From contig JAHBVU010000004.1 of assembly GCA_019637315.1 (NCBI GenBank), forward strand, positions 1-64,000: a DNA stretch of 64,000 nt. Direction: 5' to 3'. The notes beneath the pieces were generated by a model. The model ran no database searches and was not told the origin of the DNA. It saw only the letters and a program-made list of their open reading frames with translations. Numbering within the stretch: the first letter of the stretch is position 1; the number at the start of each line of letters is the position of its first letter. The DNA is from Gemmatimonadales bacterium (GTDB lineage Bacteria; Gemmatimonadota; Gemmatimonadetes; Gemmatimonadales; GWC2-71-9). This document shows, piece after piece, positions 51,483 through 60,785 of this stretch. Both the position numbers and the translations under genes were made by a program.

Positions 51483-52448
51483 CTACCGCAGGGCGATCGA
51501 CGGTCGGGCGCGCCTCGGCGTTTCGACGCGCCCCCCGGGCGCAGGCGTGATGGCCCGCAGGGCGTCACGCGGCGGCATCAACCGCTCCAGACTGCGGCGG
51601 TCCAGCTCGAAGATGAAGGGACTGCCTCGCATCGTGATCAGTGGCTCACCGCGCTGACCCAGCCGCATTGCCAGCGCGACGAGCGTATCACCGCGTGCGT
51701 CGAGCGCTATCAGTCCCCGCTGATCATCACCATAGCCGGTACTGTCGCGGGAAAAGCCCACCGCGTACTGACGATTCAGGGCCATCAGCAGGTCCCCGAC
51801 GGCATCGGGACTGGCTGGCAGCCCATCGACTGTCCAACCGGGCTGACCGCGACGCAGACTGAACCTGTCAGCCCCCCACCGGAGCAGCACCGTCTCGACG
51901 GCCGACGTGTCAATGGTCAGCACCGTCAGGTCACGCCAGTACACCAGCGGCTGCCGCATGGCGTCGAAGAACCCGCCCCTGACCAGGTACACCTCATCGC
52001 TGCCCGGCAAGCGAACGTAGCCGCCGGGCTGCTGCGGTCCGGGACGCCCAACCAGGAGACGACTCTGGCTGCCGTCGGCATGGACGACGGTGAGACTGCG
52101 GGTGCTGTCATCCGCCACGCCGAGTCGACCATGGTTGGCCGGGTTGCTGGCGGCGATCTCGAGGGGCACGGCCTCGGTCAAATCGACCCAGAGCCGATCG
52201 ATGACCACCGTATCGGCCGGCAGGCCATTGACCTGCCAGCCAGCCTCCGTCTTCTGCACCTCGTACGTTTCGGTCGGTCCCGCGATCTCGAATCGCGTCA
52301 CGTCGCGTCCGTCGAGCCGCGCCAGCAACTGACCTAACGGGTGGAACTCGCCCCGTTGTGAATCGCGACCGGCCCACCGCTGCACCCCGAACGCGAGAAG
52401 GGCAGCCAGCAGCACGAGCAGGGCGATGCGTAACCCGCGCTCACTCAT
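51483..52448 (-). CDS. DUF4340 domain protein of the Gld-like ABC cluster
   Basis: 321 residues: one N-terminal transmembrane helix (about 7-23), then a beta-rich extracytoplasmic DUF4340 domain (RFEIAGPTETYEVQKTEAGWQVN; VGRPGPQQPGGYVRLPGSDEVYLV). The family regularly sits next to GldG-type ABC genes. It lies 10 bases after the GldFG-like gene. Function unknown, presumably a periplasmic partner of the transporter. Confidence 0.85.
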   Translation of the reverse strand: MSERGLRIALLVLLAALLAFGVQRWAGRDSQRGEFHPLGQLLARLDGRDVTRFEIAGPTETYEVQKTEAGWQVNGLPADTVVIDRLWVDLTEAVPLEIAASNPANHGRLGVADDSTRSLTVVHADGSQSRLLVGRPGPQQPGGYVRLPGSDEVYLVRGGFFDAMRQPLVYWRDLTVLTIDTSAVETVLLRWGADRFSLRRGQPGWTVDGLPASPDAVGDLLMALNRQYAVGFSRDSTGYGDDQRGLIALDARGDTLVALAMRLGQRGEPLITMRGSPFIFELDRRSLERLMPPRDALRAITPAPGGRVETPRRARPSIALR

Positions 52449-52458
52449 CTCGATCGCC

Positions 52459-54660
52459 TCATTGCCAGGGCCGGTCGACCGAACGTCGACGCCACAGCAC
52501 GCGGATCAGACCGAACAGACCAACCAGCACCGGCACGCCGAGCAGGTTGGCCCACTTGAAGAGATCCCGTTCGAGCGGCGTGGCAAACACCAGTGGTGGC
52601 GGGGTCCGATCCTTGGATCGGATCCGAATCAGGCGCTCGTCCTGAAGCAACCAGTCGATCGCGTTGGTCGCAAAAATCAGATTCTGGACGTTGCCGCGAA
52701 CGAACCGATCCTCCAGAAAGTCTGCGTCGCCCACCACGACCATCCGACCGGCGGTACCCGACTCCGGCACGGCGACAGCCACGTTCTGCCTGGCAAGCGA
52801 AGACGTGTCCGGATAGAACGGGTAGTCCGGCGAAACCGGTGAGGCGCTCGGGGTGTGCCGTCCGGCTGACTCCGTCGTGGTCCAGAGCACCGGTGTTGCT
52901 ACCGTGTCGAGCACCTCGAGCGCCGTCGGCCAACCCAGGGTCAGCGCCGACAGACCGGCCGTGGCTGGGTGCGCCGCCGCTCGAAGCACCCGCGGCCAGG
53001 GGGGAAACGGCGCCGAGTAGGGTCGGCCATCGCGTTCACCGCGCGAGACCACCTCATTGGACTTGAGGTCGAACACCATTCCGGGCGCCAGTCCGACACC
53101 TCGCCCCGAAAGCAGCGCTTCGAAACCCGTGGTGATCGGATTGGCCAGCTGGGCAATCCCGACATCGGTGCGATCCAGCAGAAAGAGCACCGGTCCGCCA
53201 GCATCGAGGTACCCTCGGACACGCTCGACCACCAGTGGCGGCACAGTCTGGCGCGGGCCGGCGACGATCAAGACGTCGATCGAGTCGCGTCCGAGGGCCG
53301 GCATCGCAACGCTGTCGCTGAACGCGGCGCCGACCTGGTAACGATTCTCGAGGATGTCCCGCCAGATGTTGTAACTGTAGGCGGTTCGCGCATCGAAACC
53401 GGTCAGAAACGCGATCGAAGGCCGTTTGCCGGATGTCAGCGACGCAATGCTCGCAATCAGGCGATACTCGAGATCATCAGTCTGCTGCAGCACCGGGAAG
53501 GTCTGCTTCTCCTCGGCGTACTGGATCACGATGCCCAGCCAGCCGCGCCGCACCTGGAACTCATCGCCCCGAAGGCTGCTGAACTGGAGCGGACGCAGGC
53601 CGTACGAGGCCGCCTCCTTTTCCGCCTCAGGGTCGGTATCGGGTCGGAGCTCTTCGGTGCGAATCCGCCCGCCGCTGGCCGCGCGGAAGTCGCCCAGCAA
53701 GTCGCGGATGTCGCGAACGGTTCGCTGGACGTCGGGCGGCAGCGCGCGAGAGGCGAAGAGCTTGATGGTGACCTGATCGTCGAGCGAACGGAGCACGTCA
53801 CGGGTTGCGTCCGAGAGCGAGTAGAGTCCCTGGGACGTCAGATCGAAGCGCTGTCGCAGTCCGCTGCCCGCGGCATTGACGGCAATCACGGCCGCCACGA
53901 TCGCGGCGGTTCCGAGTTGCAACCGACGGTGCCCGCTGCGCACCTTGCTCAGACGGCGGCGCACCAGGATGCCGTAGGCAAAGGTGCCGAACAGGAGCGC
54001 GGTCGAGGCAAAGTAGAGCAGATCGCGAAGGTCGAGCGCACCACGAGCCACGGGCTCGAAGTGCGTCAGGATCGACAGATTGCTGGCCCAGACCGCCACC
54101 CGGTCCGGCAAGGCGGTCAAGAGGACGGGCTCGCCCAGAAAGACCAGACTCCAGCTGACCGCCAGACCGAGAATGAAGGCCGTGACCTGGTTCCGGGTGG
54201 CACTCGACGCCCAGACGCCGATGGCCGTCATTTGCGCAGCAAGTAGGACGGCACCGAGATACTGTGCTATCATGATGCCCGGATCGGCATCGGACAGCAG
54301 CAGCACGCCGATCGCGGTGGGCAAGGTGCCGATCAGCGTGGTCAGCACGAACAGCAGGTTGCCCAGGAGCTTGCCCAGCAGCAGGTCGAGTTCTGAGAGC
54401 GGTTGCGAGCTCAGCCAGTCGAGCGTGCCGCTGCGGCGCTCCTCAGCAAACGCACGCATCGTCATGGCCGGAATGAAGACGGCAAACAGCCACGGCAGCA
54501 GCAGGAAGACGGTCCGAAGCGAGGCCGTCCCGCTGCCGTACAGGGTCCGGAACGCAACGAAGAGCGCCAGCAGCAGGAACGCAATCAGCAGGATGTAGGC
54601 AGTCGGGTGATCGAAGTACCCCTTGACCTCCCGTCGGGCTACGCGCCAGATCTGTTTCAT
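52459..54660 (-). CDS. ABC permease fused to GldG-like domain
   Basis: 733 residues. N-terminal ABC-2-type permease (about 1-240, six helices; RREVKGYFDHPTAYIL start, TMRAFAEERRSGTLDWLSSQPLS typical of GldF), then a transmembrane helix near 255 and a long extracytoplasmic GldG/ABC-type_uncharacterised domain (SLSDATRDVLRSLDDQVTI..., FLTGF, VLIVAGP, FLLDRTD), ending in a C-terminal helix. GldF and GldG are usually two genes in Bacteroidota. Overlaps gldA by 4 bases. Confidence 0.88.
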   Translation of the reverse strand: MKQIWRVARREVKGYFDHPTAYILLIAFLLLALFVAFRTLYGSGTASLRTVFLLLPWLFAVFIPAMTMRAFAEERRSGTLDWLSSQPLSELDLLLGKLLGNLLFVLTTLIGTLPTAIGVLLLSDADPGIMIAQYLGAVLLAAQMTAIGVWASSATRNQVTAFILGLAVSWSLVFLGEPVLLTALPDRVAVWASNLSILTHFEPVARGALDLRDLLYFASTALLFGTFAYGILVRRRLSKVRSGHRRLQLGTAAIVAAVIAVNAAGSGLRQRFDLTSQGLYSLSDATRDVLRSLDDQVTIKLFASRALPPDVQRTVRDIRDLLGDFRAASGGRIRTEELRPDTDPEAEKEAASYGLRPLQFSSLRGDEFQVRRGWLGIVIQYAEEKQTFPVLQQTDDLEYRLIASIASLTSGKRPSIAFLTGFDARTAYSYNIWRDILENRYQVGAAFSDSVAMPALGRDSIDVLIVAGPRQTVPPLVVERVRGYLDAGGPVLFLLDRTDVGIAQLANPITTGFEALLSGRGVGLAPGMVFDLKSNEVVSRGERDGRPYSAPFPPWPRVLRAAAHPATAGLSALTLGWPTALEVLDTVATPVLWTTTESAGRHTPSASPVSPDYPFYPDTSSLARQNVAVAVPESGTAGRMVVVGDADFLEDRFVRGNVQNLIFATNAIDWLLQDERLIRIRSKDRTPPPLVFATPLERDLFKWANLLGVPVLVGLFGLIRVLWRRRSVDRPWQ

Positions 54661-55616
54661 GAGCGCTCACCCCCCGGCGTGCCGAGCAGGCTGTCGCCTT
54701 CGGAGGTGAGGGTCTGAAACAGCTGCTCGACGGTTGCCCGTTCGCGGTACAGCTCCCAGACTACTCCTCCCTGGCTGACCACGGCTCGCGAGAGAATCGG
54801 GCGGAGATCGTCACTCTGATCGGTTACCAGTCGGAGCCTGACTCGACCCTCGACCGTGTCGATCGAATGGTCGACCAGGCCCGAAAGGCTGCCCACCAGC
54901 TGGGCAGGGTCGACGCCCTCCGCTTCCAGCACGTAGCTCGCTCGGCCCCGACCGGCGGCGAGCAGGTCTGCCACGCCACCATCGGCCACCAGACGACCAC
55001 GGTGAATCACCAGCAGCCGAGTGCAGGTCGCTTCGACTTCCTGGAGCACGTGGGTACTGAGCAGTACGGTGCGGTCGCGCCCGACATCGCCGATCAGCTT
55101 GCGAATCTCGAGGCGCTGATTCGGGTCGAGTCCCTCAGTCGGCTCGTCCAGGACCAGGACATCAGGACGGTGGAGCACGGCAGCCGCCAGCCCGACCCGC
55201 TGTCGGTACCCCTTGGACAATTCGCTGATAGGGCGGTGGTAGACATCCTGAATCGCAGTCTGCTCGACCGCGTCGGCCAGTGCGGACCGGGCTGCTGTTC
55301 CCTGCAGATCGCGCAAGGTCGCGGCATAGGTCAGGAACTCGTGCACCAGCATGTCGACGTACAGCGGGTTCGACTCCGGCAGGAACCCGATCCGCCGCTT
55401 GGCCGCAATCAGGTCCTCGCCGATCGAACGCCCCTCGAAGCTGACGGCACCGGCGTCGGGCTGCAGCATCCCGGTCAGCATTCGCATCATGGTCGTCTTG
55501 CCGGCGCCATTGGCGCCCAGAAATCCGACGACCTCTCCGGGGTCGATCCGGAAGCTGACGTCGTCAACGGCGTGAATGGCGCCGAAATACTTGTGGACCG
55601 ACTGGACGGCAATCAT
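54657..55616 (-). CDS. ABC transporter ATP-binding protein, GldA-like
   Basis: 319 residues. Walker A GANGAGKTT (34-42), signature LSKGYRQRVGLA, Walker B VLVLDEP, His switch STHVLQEVE; a C-terminal extension of about 80 residues is typical of DrrA/GldA-type ATPases. It powers the GldFG-like membrane protein encoded next. Gliding is not implied; many non-gliders have this cassette. The 201-base spacer to the divergent PhyH gene shows no further gene. Confidence 0.92.
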   Translation of the reverse strand: MIAVQSVHKYFGAIHAVDDVSFRIDPGEVVGFLGANGAGKTTMMRMLTGMLQPDAGAVSFEGRSIGEDLIAAKRRIGFLPESNPLYVDMLVHEFLTYAATLRDLQGTAARSALADAVEQTAIQDVYHRPISELSKGYRQRVGLAAAVLHRPDVLVLDEPTEGLDPNQRLEIRKLIGDVGRDRTVLLSTHVLQEVEATCTRLLVIHRGRLVADGGVADLLAAGRGRASYVLEAEGVDPAQLVGSLSGLVDHSIDTVEGRVRLRLVTDQSDDLRPILSRAVVSQGGVVWELYRERATVEQLFQTLTSEGDSLLGTPGGERS

Positions 55617-55804
55617 AGTGTGCGCAGCCGAACCGAAACGGCGAGGTCAAATCGAGGCAAGGTCTTCTCGCGGGACGGAGGTCTGTTTGTCGTCAAACGC
55701 CAACACAGCGGGGCGCGATCGCAGGTTCGGGAATCTAGTCCGTCGAGACCGAATCAGCGACGGTTCGGGAGCTGCGAACCCGTCGCGACCACGCAGCGGG
55801 TCCA

Positions 55805-55810
55805 TTAACT
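55805..55810 (+). promoter_or_regulatory. -10-like hexamer before the PhyH gene
   Basis: TTAACT, 7 bases, then GTG 55818 with no Shine-Dalgarno: candidate leaderless start. Confidence 0.25.
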
Positions 55811-55817
55811 TGCCCCC

Positions 55818-56504
55818 GTGACCAGCGATTTGGCGCTCCATGGTTATTCGGTCGTCCCGAGTGGGTTGACGGCTGAGGTCGTAGCAGAGTTGCGTGCCCA
55901 GGTCGACCCCATCCTGACCCGCCACGCCGAGCGCGGCGGAGTCCGCGATCTGTTTCAGCACCTTCCGTCGTTGGTCCCGCTCGCCGTTGGCCCCCTGCAG
56001 CAGCTCGTCGCCCCAACGCTCGGCCAGGGCGCGGTAGCCGTTCGGGCCCTGCTGTTCGACAAGACGCCGGTGACCAACTGGAAGGCCACCTGGCACCAGG
56101 ACGTCACGATCTCGGTGACCGAATACGCCGATTGCCACGGTTGGGGCCCCTGGTCTCGTAAGGCCGGTGCCTGGCACGTCCGCCCGCCGGCCGCCGTCCT
56201 GGACCGGATGCTGACCCTCCGGTTACATCTCGACCCGTGTGGCCCCGACAACGGCCCGGTCCGCGTCATCCCGGGATCACACCAAGGTGGCCGATTCTCA
56301 GACTCAGAGCTGGAGCGAGTGGCGCGGAGCTCAGCCCCGGTCGACTGCCTCGTGGCCGAAGGGGGCGTCCTCCTGATGCGCCCCCTGATCCTGCATGCCT
56401 CAGCACCTGCGGCGGCGCCGAGTCACCGTCGAGTCATTCACATCGAGTACGCCTCTGCCGACCCGCTGCCGGACGGCTTTCACTGGGCTGAAGCCGTCGC
56501 CTGA
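55818..56504 (+). CDS. Phytanoyl-CoA dioxygenase family protein
   Basis: 228 residues, GTG start. Fe(II)/2-oxoglutarate oxygenase: facial triad H93-x-D95 in WHQDVTIS and distal His 193 in LILHAS, with Arg 204 for 2-oxoglutarate. The block RLHLDPCGPDNGPVRVIPGSH is diagnostic of PhyH. Substrate unknown (ectoine, phytanoyl or antibiotic-type hydroxylation). Confidence 0.9.
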   Translation: MTSDLALHGYSVVPSGLTAEVVAELRAQVDPILTRHAERGGVRDLFQHLPSLVPLAVGPLQQLVAPTLGQGAVAVRALLFDKTPVTNWKATWHQDVTISVTEYADCHGWGPWSRKAGAWHVRPPAAVLDRMLTLRLHLDPCGPDNGPVRVIPGSHQGGRFSDSELERVARSSAPVDCLVAEGGVLLMRPLILHASAPAAAPSHRRVIHIEYASADPLPDGFHWAEAVA

Positions 56505-56555
56505 CGGCTCGTTGCAACCTTCTTCACGCCACAGGCATCCTGAAATTCTTCGGCC

Positions 56556-56583
56556 CTGACCGCCGGGGGACGGATGATATCTT
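56556..56583 (+). promoter_or_regulatory. Promoter candidate for the 61-residue gene
   Basis: -35 CTGACC (56556-56561), 16-base spacer, -10 TATCTT (56578-56583), about 45 bases before ATG 56628. Confidence 0.4.
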
Positions 56584-56627
56584 GCAGCATCTCCGCCTAA
56601 ACCAACCTGGAACGAAGTCGGAACCCC

Positions 56628-56813
56628 ATGGCGAACTTCAAACGACGGCGCCCCAAGAATCGCAGGGCCGGATGCCTGCTCTGCAAGCCCTGGAAAATGA
56701 ACGGGTTTGCGCGAACCAAACGAGCCGATGGCGAACGGTTCGGCAGTCACCGTGCCCGATCCGGTGCGCTGGCCGCGATCCAGGAGTTCCGCCGCGGCAA
56801 CGCCTGCGACTGA
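56628..56813 (+). CDS. Small basic CxxC protein
   Basis: 61 residues, very basic at the start (KRRRPKNRRAG), then CLLCKPWKMNGFARTKR and an acidic/basic mix ending in Cys. The CLLCKPWK core with flanking Arg/Lys is a pattern I know from short conserved bacterial proteins of unknown function; RNA or ribosome binding is a guess. A consensus-like promoter precedes it. Convergent with the APC permease. Confidence 0.75.
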   Translation: MANFKRRRPKNRRAGCLLCKPWKMNGFARTKRADGERFGSHRARSGALAAIQEFRRGNACD

Positions 56814-56829
56814 GCCGCCCCCGACCCGT

Positions 56830-58173
56830 TCAGGGCCTGGCTGCCGCCCGGTGCCAGCCGAATCCGTAGTAGAAGACGAGACCAAGCGCGAGCAGACCGA
56901 TGCCGATCAGCGTGTCGACCGGCTGCTCGAGTGTGGTGTTGATGATGAGAAACGCGGCAAACGCCGAGAAGATCAGCGGCGTGAAGGGATAACCCCAGCT
57001 GCGGTAGGGCCGGTGGAGCTCGGGCTCGCGTTGCCGGAGCACCATGACACCGACAGCCGACATACCGTAGAACAGGAACGAGGCAAAAACGACATAGGTC
57101 GCAAGCTGGTCATAGGTTCCTGACAACGCGAGCAGTGACGCCCAGACACCCTGCACCAGGATCGAGGTCGTTGGCACTGCGTACCGCGGGCTCACTCGAC
57201 CGGCCCAGGCGAAGAACTGTCCGTCGCGCGCCATGGCGAAGGGGACCCGCGCGGCGGTAAAGACGATTCCGTTGTTCGACCCGAGTGTCGACACCAGCAC
57301 GGTGAAGGTCACCACCACGGCACCCGCCGTTCCGAGAACCGCGGTGGCTGCGTCGGCCGCGACACGGGGTGACTGCGAAACGCCCTGATGCCCGAGAACA
57401 TAGGTGAACGCCACCGCAACGGTGACGTAGAGAAGCGCGACCAGGGCGGTCGAGAGTATGATCGAGCGCGGCATGTCGCGCGCCGGGTTCCGCATCTCAC
57501 TTCCAACGTACGTGATCTCGATCCAGCCATCGTACGCAAAAAGCGCGGCAACCAGCGCCAGGCCGAACGGGCCGATCAGACTCGTCCATGACTCGGTCGG
57601 CCAGAAGGGCTGGAGATTCTCTGCGGAGCCACCAGGCAACAGAAAGCAGAGAGCCGCCAGCCCGACGATGGCGACGATCTTGAGGACCGTGAGCACGTTC
57701 TGCAGCACGACGCCGAGGCGGAGGCCAAAGCAGTTCATCACCGACAGGCCCATGATCGATACGACGGCCGCGACCTTGACGCCGGCCGACCCCATGGGAA
57801 TCAGGTGGGACAGATAGGTCGCGAAGCCGACGGCAATGGCTGCGATCGACCCCGGATTGATGATGATGGCACAGGCCCAGCCGTACAGATAGCCCCAGAC
57901 GGGGCCGTAGATCCTTTTGAGGTACACGAACTGACCGCCGGCCTTGGGCATGGCGGCTCCCAGCTCGCCCAGGCAAAGCGCACCAAACACCGACACGATC
58001 CCGCCGACGATCCAGACCATCAGACTCGGCGCAACGGACCGGAAGCTGAGCGCCACCACGGCCGGCATCAGGAAGATGGCCGAGGCCACCATGGTGCCGA
58101 CGTTGATCGTGATGGAGTCGAAGAGCGTAAGCTCGGGCTTGAGCCCGTCGTCCGACTGCGGGGCGGCGGTCAT
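56830..58173 (-). CDS. APC family amino acid permease
   Basis: 447 residues, 12 transmembrane helices. The sodium/proton-coupled APC start (LTLFDSITINVGTMVASAIFLMP) has the G-x-x-x-G-x-I unwound segment of TM1; FAYDGWIEITYVGSEMRNPARDMPRSI matches TM6 and the following loop. Takes up amino acids or related amines. AAGGATCCC precedes ATG 58173; 102 codons of open frame further up overlap the divergent hydrolase. Confidence 0.92.
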   Translation of the reverse strand: MTAAPQSDDGLKPELTLFDSITINVGTMVASAIFLMPAVVALSFRSVAPSLMVWIVGGIVSVFGALCLGELGAAMPKAGGQFVYLKRIYGPVWGYLYGWACAIIINPGSIAAIAVGFATYLSHLIPMGSAGVKVAAVVSIMGLSVMNCFGLRLGVVLQNVLTVLKIVAIVGLAALCFLLPGGSAENLQPFWPTESWTSLIGPFGLALVAALFAYDGWIEITYVGSEMRNPARDMPRSIILSTALVALLYVTVAVAFTYVLGHQGVSQSPRVAADAATAVLGTAGAVVVTFTVLVSTLGSNNGIVFTAARVPFAMARDGQFFAWAGRVSPRYAVPTTSILVQGVWASLLALSGTYDQLATYVVFASFLFYGMSAVGVMVLRQREPELHRPYRSWGYPFTPLIFSAFAAFLIINTTLEQPVDTLIGIGLLALGLVFYYGFGWHRAAARP

Positions 58174-58381
58174 GGGATCCTTGCAATGATCGGGAGCGTG
58201 GACGATCCGGCAACCGAAGCCTGCGGACTCGGCGCCGGGACAGCGGCGTAGCAAGCCACAGTCGAAAGATGCGACCGGTTCCGCAGCAGCGGAAGCTGCT
58301 CGGCCGGACCGACCTGACTGGCGGGTCCGCCGGAAGATCGGTTTATTCCCGGATCGTCTACCCGCGACAACCGAGTTCCAT

Positions 58382-59467
58382 ATGGCCGTCCCGACTCGCT
58401 CTCCGGTGCGCCGCTGGCTGCGGCGGCTCTTCAAAACGCTTGCCGTCGCCCTCGTGCTCGCGTTGGTGGCCGGGCTCATTTACGAGACCTTGGCGCGGCG
58501 GCGTTCGGCCCGCGACTTCCCGGCTCCGGGGGAGCTCGTCGACCTCGGCACCCGACGGATCCACCTCGACTGCCGGGGTCAAGGCACTCCGATCGTGGTG
58601 TTCGAGGCAGGCCTGGATACCTATGGCTCGCTGAGTTGGAGCCCGGTTCACGACTCGATCGCCGCAACCACCCGTGCCTGCGCCTATGACCGTGCCGGCG
58701 TGATGTGGAGTGATCCGTCGCCAGACCTCCGCAGCGGGATTGCGGTGGCCCAGGATCTCCATGCGGCGCTCGCGGCCAGCGGCGAATCGGGGCCCTTCGT
58801 CCTGGTCGGGCATTCGCTTGGTGGGCCCTATTCGATGATCTTCACCAAGTACTTCCCCGATCAGGTGGCAGGCCTCGTCTTCGTCGATGCGTCGCACCCT
58901 GATCAGTTTCACCGCTTTGCCGAGATCACCGGAGAGGTGGCCGAACCGCCCCTGGGTGTCCTCAGAGTCCTGAGAGCGTTGGCTCCGACCGGGCTGCCAC
59001 GGCTCCTGTCCGGCCTGACCCGGAATGCAGCCATCCCCGACAGCATCAACCGGACCCTGGGCGCGTACTTCTCGACCTCACTCGGCCCGATGATCGACGA
59101 GGCGGCGTCTCTCGAGGCGACGGTCACCGAGGCGGGAACGTTCCGCACGCTGGGCAACCGCCCCCTCGTCGTCCTCACCGCAATGCAGCCGCTCGACAGC
59201 GCCGGACTCTCCGCGATGAAAATGACCGCGGAGCAAGGAGTGCAGTTTCGCCAGGTCTGGAAAACGCTCCACATCGATCAAGCCAACTGGTCCAGTGTCA
59301 GTCGGCACGAGCTGTATCCGGAAGCCGGCCATTACATCCAGATCGATCGACCCGACGCGGTCATCCGGGCCGTGCGTGACGTGGTCAGTGCAATCCGAAC
59401 CGGCACTCCGCTGGTACCTGTCGCTGCCGCCGACAGTGGGAATGCCAGCCCCCAGGGCGCGATGTGA
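58382..59467 (+). CDS. Alpha/beta hydrolase with N-terminal membrane anchor
   Basis: 361 residues. One N-terminal helix (18-35) anchors the protein; the hydrolase fold has the oxyanion region VFEAGLD, the nucleophile elbow GHSLGG (Ser 145), an Asp in FVDASHP region or later, and His in EAGHYIQIDRP. Serine esterase or peptidase-type; substrate unknown. Active site probably periplasmic. The 208-base divergent spacer before it shows nothing definite. Confidence 0.87.
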   Translation: MAVPTRSPVRRWLRRLFKTLAVALVLALVAGLIYETLARRRSARDFPAPGELVDLGTRRIHLDCRGQGTPIVVFEAGLDTYGSLSWSPVHDSIAATTRACAYDRAGVMWSDPSPDLRSGIAVAQDLHAALAASGESGPFVLVGHSLGGPYSMIFTKYFPDQVAGLVFVDASHPDQFHRFAEITGEVAEPPLGVLRVLRALAPTGLPRLLSGLTRNAAIPDSINRTLGAYFSTSLGPMIDEAASLEATVTEAGTFRTLGNRPLVVLTAMQPLDSAGLSAMKMTAEQGVQFRQVWKTLHIDQANWSSVSRHELYPEAGHYIQIDRPDAVIRAVRDVVSAIRTGTPLVPVAAADSGNASPQGAM

Positions 59468-59777
59468 GCCTAGATCCACCAGACGGCCTCGGCAGAACGA
59501 TTCTGTTACTCACGATGTAAGACAAGTATTTACTAAGCATTACGCTATTAACCGACCGGACGGTCACAGCGCCTTGCCCATGGAGCAGGCCTGGTTGCGC
59601 ACCAGAATCACCGCGCGGGCGCCTGTGACAGGGAACCACAGATCGACTATTCTTTTGCCCTCATTTGCCACCGTGGGCGTTCCGATGGCGGTGCCTCGGG
59701 TACCGTAGGGCGTCTCTTGATCGACGGGTTTGCGTCCCCGGCGATCGAGCGAATCTCGACGCGACGGGTGTCTCCCC
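59468..59777. other. 310-base gene-free stretch
   Basis: No supported gene. It holds a locally AT-rich island (about 59505-59553, with TTTACT and TATTAA words) suited to a promoter for the deoxyhypusine-synthase-like gene, but no clear -35/-10 pair. Short open frames here on both strands look like shadows. Confidence 0.4.
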
Positions 59778-60779
59778 ATGACTGCAGTGACCCCCCGAGC
59801 CAATCCGGAAGGGCCGGTTTCGGCCTTTGCCCGGCGACACTTCCGGCACTTCAACGCGGCCGTACTGGTCGATGCAGCCGACGCCTACCGCAAGCATATG
59901 GACGCGGGCGGCAAAATGATGATCACCCTGGCCGGTGCAATGAGCACCGCCGAATTGGGTAAGTCGCTGGCCGTCCTGATCCGTGCCGGGCTGGTGGATT
60001 CGATCTCGTGCACCGGAGCCAACCTCGAAGAAGATCTCTTCAACCTGGTTGCCCACGACTTCTATGAGCGCCTCCCCAATTGGCGGGACCTGACCCCGGC
60101 CGACGAGCAGGGTCTGCTCGAACGGCATCTCAACCGGGTCACTGATACCTGCATCCCGGAAATGGAGGCAATGCGCCGCCTCGAGACGGCAGTCCTGGAG
60201 GAGTGGGTTGCTGCCGACCGAGCGGGGGAGCGGTTCTTCCCCCATGAGTTCATGTACCGGGTGATTCGCAGCGGTCGGCTGAAGCAGTACCACCAGATCG
60301 ACCCGAAGGATTCCTGGCTGATTGCGGCGGCAGAGCGAAATCTGCCCATGGTCGTGCCAGGCTGGGAGGACTCGACGCTGGGGAACATGTACGCCGGCCA
60401 TTGCATCAGTGGCGACGTGAAGAACGTTCACACCGTGCGGACCGGGATCGAGTATATGATCTCGCTGGCCGACTGGTACACCAGGACGTCGACCGATTCT
60501 TCCATCGGCTTCTTCCAGATCGGTGGCGGCATCGCGGGCGACTTTCCGATCTGTGTGGTGCCCATGCTCCATCAGGATCTGCAGCGGGACGACGTGCCGG
60601 TCTGGGGCTATTTCTGTCAGATCTCCGAGGCAACCACCAGCTATGGCGGCTATTCGGGCGCTCCGCCCAACGAGAAGATCACCTGGGGCAAGCTCGCTGT
60701 CGACACACCGAAGTTCATAGTCGAGAGCGATGCGACGATCGTTGCTCCGCTGATGTTCGCCCTGATTCTCGGGGAGTAG
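59778..60779 (+). CDS. Deoxyhypusine synthase family protein
   Basis: 333 residues with the whole DHS fold. The C-terminal active-site block PNEKITWGKLAVDT carries the lysine (K305) equivalent to the one that forms the enzyme-intermediate imine with spermidine; NAD-site segments FFQIGGGIAGDF and SCTGANLEEDLFN are present. Eukaryotic and archaeal DHS modify eIF5A, which bacteria lack, so the acceptor here is unknown; aminobutyl transfer to a small amine (homospermidine-type) is one option. The pot operon in the window could supply the polyamine. ATG 59778. Confidence 0.9.
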   Translation: MTAVTPRANPEGPVSAFARRHFRHFNAAVLVDAADAYRKHMDAGGKMMITLAGAMSTAELGKSLAVLIRAGLVDSISCTGANLEEDLFNLVAHDFYERLPNWRDLTPADEQGLLERHLNRVTDTCIPEMEAMRRLETAVLEEWVAADRAGERFFPHEFMYRVIRSGRLKQYHQIDPKDSWLIAAAERNLPMVVPGWEDSTLGNMYAGHCISGDVKNVHTVRTGIEYMISLADWYTRTSTDSSIGFFQIGGGIAGDFPICVVPMLHQDLQRDDVPVWGYFCQISEATTSYGGYSGAPPNEKITWGKLAVDTPKFIVESDATIVAPLMFALILGE

Positions 60780-60785
60780 TCGCCA

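Noticed and set aside
59564-59854. 96-codon minus-strand frame before the DHS-like gene
   Set aside because: Basic, low-complexity protein overlapping the start of a strong gene; no ribosome site or motif.
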